This document shows positions 6,286 to 8,087 of a stretch of DNA of 8,087 bases, piece after piece. The position numbers and the translations under genes are program-made. The DNA lies in the NCBI GenBank assembly GCA_019428955.1, contig JAHYJF010000160.1:1-8087 (forward strand). The letters run 5' to 3'. The notes beneath the pieces were generated by a model. It did not search any database. It was not told where the DNA came from and saw nothing but the letters and a program-made list of their open reading frames with translations. The stretch's first letter is position 1, and each line of letters opens with the position of its first letter. Origin of the DNA: Burkholderiaceae bacterium. GTDB lineage: Bacteria > Pseudomonadota > Gammaproteobacteria > Burkholderiales > Burkholderiaceae_E.

Positions 6286-6301
6286 GCACAATCGATATTG
6301 C
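6286..6301 (+). promoter_or_regulatory. Operator-like site O2 at the repressor's own promoter
   Basis: GCACAATCGATATTGC matches the operator consensus GCACAATCGATTGTGC at 14 of 16 positions, with the first eleven identical. It overlaps the proposed -35 of the LacI-family gene, which points to autorepression. The nonamer TTGCACAAT occurs here (6284-6292) and again 14 bases on (6298-6306), giving a tandem extra half-site. Confidence 0.6.
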
Positions 6302-6325
6302 ACAATAGAGCGAACCTGATCTAAT
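6298..6325 (+). promoter_or_regulatory. Probable promoter of the LacI-family gene
   Basis: A -35-like TTGCAC (6298-6303) and a -10-like TCTAAT (6320-6325, five of six consensus bases) are separated by 16 bases. Transcription would start near 6332, leaving a leader of about 24 bases to the ATG at 6356. O2 ends within the -35 element. Confidence 0.45.
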
Positions 6326-6355
6326 GTGTCAAGCGCGATTATCGGGACCTACAAA

Positions 6356-7408
6356 ATGCAGCCGCAGCCCAACCGCAAGCCAACGATTTATGACATAGCG
6401 CAGCTTGCCGGTGCGTCGCCCTCAACTGTCAGTGCCGCGTTGGGAGATGGCTGGAAGGCGCGGCGCATCAGCGAGGCTACGGTCGAGTTGATTCGTCGTA
6501 TCGCCACCGAGCAGGGCTATTCGCGCAACATGCAGGCGCGCGGGCTGCGGCGGGCGCGGTCTGGTCTGGTCGGGATGCTCATCCCGGTGCACGACAACCG
6601 TTTCTTCGCCTCGATGTCGCAGAGCTTCGAAGTCAATGCGCGTCAGCGTGGACTGGTTCCGGTGATCGCGAGTTCGCTGCGCGACCCCGCCGAGGAAAGC
6701 CGCGTGGTTGAAACCCTCATCGCGTATAACGTCGATGCCTTGTTCGTCGCGGGCGCCGCCAACACCGAGGCGATCTCGGTTCATTGCGCGCAGGCTGGCA
6801 TGCGCCACATCTTCATCGACCTTCCCGGACGCAGCGCGCCCTCGGTGCTATCCGACAACTTCGGCGGAGCGTCGCAACTGACGAACAAGCTGTTTGACGC
6901 GTCGCGCGCGCCCGGCGACGGTCAGCGCGCCGCGCCCTATTTTCTCGGTGGCTCCGAAACCGACTATGCCAGTGCCCAGCGGATCGCGGCATTCCGTGCC
7001 GTGTGCCACGAACAGGGGGCACCGGTCGAGGCCGGGCAGATCATCACCTGCGGTTACTCGCCGCGGCGCGCTACCGAGGCCGTGGCGAAACTGCTTGATG
7101 ACCTCGGCGGTCTGCCCCCGATGTTATTTGTAAATTCGCTGCGCGCCTTCGAGGGAGTTCTCGGGCATTTCGTAACCCTGCCACCCGAGGCCTTCGCCGA
7201 CACCGTGATCGGCTGCTACGACTACGATCCATTTGCAGCCTTTCTCCAGTTTCCCGTTCATATGGTGCGCCAGAATGCACACGGTCTCATCACCCGTGCC
7301 TTCGAGTTTCTGGACGCAGGCATTACCGATCCGGTAATTGCCGAGGTCGCACCTGACCTTATCCCGCCACGGACGATCTTCCGGGGCCCGTTCGCGGAAC
7401 TCGGCTGA
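6356..7408 (+). CDS. LacI-family transcriptional repressor of the sugar operon
   Basis: This 350-residue DNA-binding protein is divergent from the operon. The N-terminal helix-turn-helix is clear (TIYDIAQLAGASPSTVSAAL, 10-29). It is followed by the third helix and the hinge (NMQARGLRRARSG, 58-70), where L64 is the likely leucine that inserts into the operator's central CG. The effector domain starts at LVGMLIPVHDN (71) and runs as a normal periplasmic-binding-like fold to the end; it presumably binds the imported sugar or a phosphorylated intermediate. I chose the ATG at 6356 because family members begin a few residues before the helix-turn-helix. An in-frame GTG at 6326 would fall against the -10 element. 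The ribosome site is weak (GGGAC). The loop GDGWKARRISEA is slightly longer than usual. Local operator palindromes support control of this operon and of itself. Confidence 0.92.
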   Translation: MQPQPNRKPTIYDIAQLAGASPSTVSAALGDGWKARRISEATVELIRRIATEQGYSRNMQARGLRRARSGLVGMLIPVHDNRFFASMSQSFEVNARQRGLVPVIASSLRDPAEESRVVETLIAYNVDALFVAGAANTEAISVHCAQAGMRHIFIDLPGRSAPSVLSDNFGGASQLTNKLFDASRAPGDGQRAAPYFLGGSETDYASAQRIAAFRAVCHEQGAPVEAGQIITCGYSPRRATEAVAKLLDDLGGLPPMLFVNSLRAFEGVLGHFVTLPPEAFADTVIGCYDYDPFAAFLQFPVHMVRQNAHGLITRAFEFLDAGITDPVIAEVAPDLIPPRTIFRGPFAELG

Positions 7409-7420
7409 CGCAACCGGAGG

Positions 7421-7522
7421 AGAGCCACCGAGCCGCAGCAGCATCGCGCCGATACCACCGGCGGCCAAGGTCGTATTGACCCAGCCCGCCACGGCGGTCA
7501 CGATGGGTGCAAGAAACGGCAT
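7421..7522 (-). pseudogene. Truncated phage-type small gene, cut near the repressor's 3' end
   Basis: A frame starts three bases after the stop of the DUF6950-type gene and reads MPFLAPIVTAVAGWVNTTLA, then a hydrophobic AAGGIGAMLLRLGGS. This looks like the N-terminus of the small membrane-like proteins encoded next to DUF6950 genes in rhodobacterial prophages. After LGGS the frame continues, but only as the antisense of the LacI-family gene, with unrelated composition. The phage sequence therefore ends at about 7421, some 13 bases from the repressor stop codon. The remaining reading frame to about 7124 is a run-on. Family memory here is weak; the loss of protein-like character at the junction is directly visible. 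Confidence 0.5.
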
Positions 7523-7525
7523 CGG

Positions 7526-7931
7526 TCAGACCCTCCAGGCCCGGGTGCAGGTGGTCAGCGGCAAGGTGATCAGCCCCTCGGGCGCCATGCCCACCGCAGT
7601 TGCCCCAATGCAGACGCCGAAGCCGCGGCCGTCGGGGCCAAGCACGATGTCGCCGCGCTGCGCGAACATGGGAGCGGCGAGCGGCGCGCCGAGCAGCGCG
7701 TCGCCCATCTCGGAAAGTGACGCCCACCCCAGCCGCCGCATCAGCCGCAGCCCGCCGCGATAGCTGCGATACCGCCCGCGCCACAGTGCCGCCGCGTCCT
7801 CACCGGTCAGTTCGCGACGGGTATAGAACGCGAAGGTCGGGCAGTCGTGCAGGCTCCAGGCGAAGGGGGTGGTGAGGGCAGCATCGATCGCCGCGGCGAG
7901 GCGGTGCGGCCAGTCGGGGGGGGCGGGGCAT
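7526..7931 (-). pseudogene. DUF6950-type prophage protein, apparently frameshifted at a C8 run
   Basis: A frame of about 130 codons reads PDWPHRLAAAIDAALTTPF, FAWSLHDCPTFAFYTR, RRELTGEDAAALWRGRYRSY, FAQRGDIVLGPDGRGFGVC and VGMAPEGLITLPLT before TGA. The HDC-T-FA motif, the TGED-RG-Y segment and RGDIV/GxGFGVCIG match the DUF6950 family of phage/prophage tail-region proteins as I recall it. No usable start exists in this frame upstream of the core; the nearest stop is at 7973-7975. An ATG at 7931 (MPRP) lies in another frame, and the two are joined by a run of eight C on the minus strand (7923-7916). One C fewer gives a normal protein of about 134 residues. This may be a real slippage mutation or a sequencing error. 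An internal ATG at 7741 would drop the conserved HDC motif and is not the true start. Confidence 0.65.
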
Positions 7932-7972
7932 AGGGGGGGCCTTAGGGTGGAAAAGCAGGTGTTCGAGGTGCT

Positions 7973-8087
7973 TTACTCAGGGGGCGACTGAGAAGTATCC
8001 GATTTTGCAGCGCTTGCAATCGCGCGGATGATGTCAGGGTTGTTTGGGAATTCTGGTGATACGAAATTCGTCGCCCAGCCTCGAGAG
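7973..8087 (-). CDS. C-terminal end of an unidentified protein entering from the right
   Basis: A minus-strand frame is open from the window edge for 37 codons and ends at TAA (7973-7975). It contains ATNFVSPEFPNNPDIIRAIA and ends SDTSQSPPE. The mix of hydrophobic and polar residues with a polar tail looks like a real C-terminus. Base composition is lower in GC than the neighbouring DUF6950-type gene, which hints at a different origin. I do not recognise the family. A competing short plus-strand frame starts at 8031 (MSGLFGNSGDTKF) and cannot be excluded with so little sequence. Confidence 0.35.
   Translation of the reverse strand, partial: SRGWATNFVSPEFPNNPDIIRAIASAAKSDTSQSPPE

Noticed and set aside
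6326..6355. GTG start for the LacI-family gene
   Set aside because: It would add ten residues before the normal N-terminus and coincides with the proposed -10 and transcription start; the ATG at 6356 fits the family better.
8031..8087. Plus-strand start of a gene at the right edge (MSGLFGNSGDTKF)
   Set aside because: Only 19 codons are visible and the ribosome site is poor; the opposite-strand C-terminus covers the same bases and reads at least as well.
1..8087. CRISPR array, riboswitch, rRNA, insertion sequence or transposase
   Set aside because: No regularly spaced direct repeats, no recognisable riboswitch or rRNA sequence, and no terminal inverted repeats with a transposase gene were seen on either strand.

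Overview
The window looks like chromosomal DNA of a GC-rich alphaproteobacterium, most likely of the Rhodobacteraceae. The reasons are high GC with strong G/C third-position bias, rhizobial/rhodobacterial-type sugar-operon protein families, and a DUF6950-type prophage gene at the right end. The organism assignment is inference; there is no rRNA or other marker gene.

Left edge (1-910): the N-terminus of a minus-strand protein that resembles the conserved head of DUF3883-domain proteins runs off the window. It is followed by about 600 bases with no convincing gene. That gap holds a strong minus-strand intrinsic terminator (654-680) and, just upstream of it, an 11-base tRNA-Ser-like 3' end including CCA (706-716) with no tRNA body. 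This may be an attachment-site scar marking the left boundary of an inserted segment.

Centre (911-6109, all minus strand): a compact carbohydrate operon. In transcription order it encodes an SIS-domain sugar-phosphate isomerase of the 6-phospho-3-hexuloisomerase (HxlB) type, a D-tagatose/D-psicose 3-epimerase-family protein, a P-loop sugar/nucleoside kinase-like protein, and a ribose/fructose-type ABC importer (one-domain ATPase, RbsC-like permease, TorT-like periplasmic binding protein last). The plausible logic is import of a rare ketose or related sugar, C-3 epimerisation, phosphorylation by the kinase, and isomerisation of a phosphosugar towards fructose 6-phosphate. The actual substrate is not determined by the sequence.

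Regulation (6110-7408): a divergent LacI-family repressor gene (6356-7408, plus strand) faces the operon. Three 16-bp matches to one operator consensus, GCACAATCGATTGTGC (a LacI-type even palindrome with central CG), lie at 6197-6212 (15/16), 6286-6301 (14/16, overlapping the repressor's own -35) and 3940-3955 (14/16, over the start codon of the ATPase gene). This is the most informative non-coding structure in the window and was recovered purely by comparing the sites with each other.

Right edge (7409-8087, minus strand): decayed phage-type DNA. A DUF6950-type gene appears frameshifted at a run of eight C, a second small phage-type gene is cut off within about 13 bases of the repressor stop codon, and the C-terminal end of an unidentified protein enters from outside. 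Together with the tRNA-like scar on the left, this suggests that the sugar locus sits inside or against a mobile or phage-derived segment.
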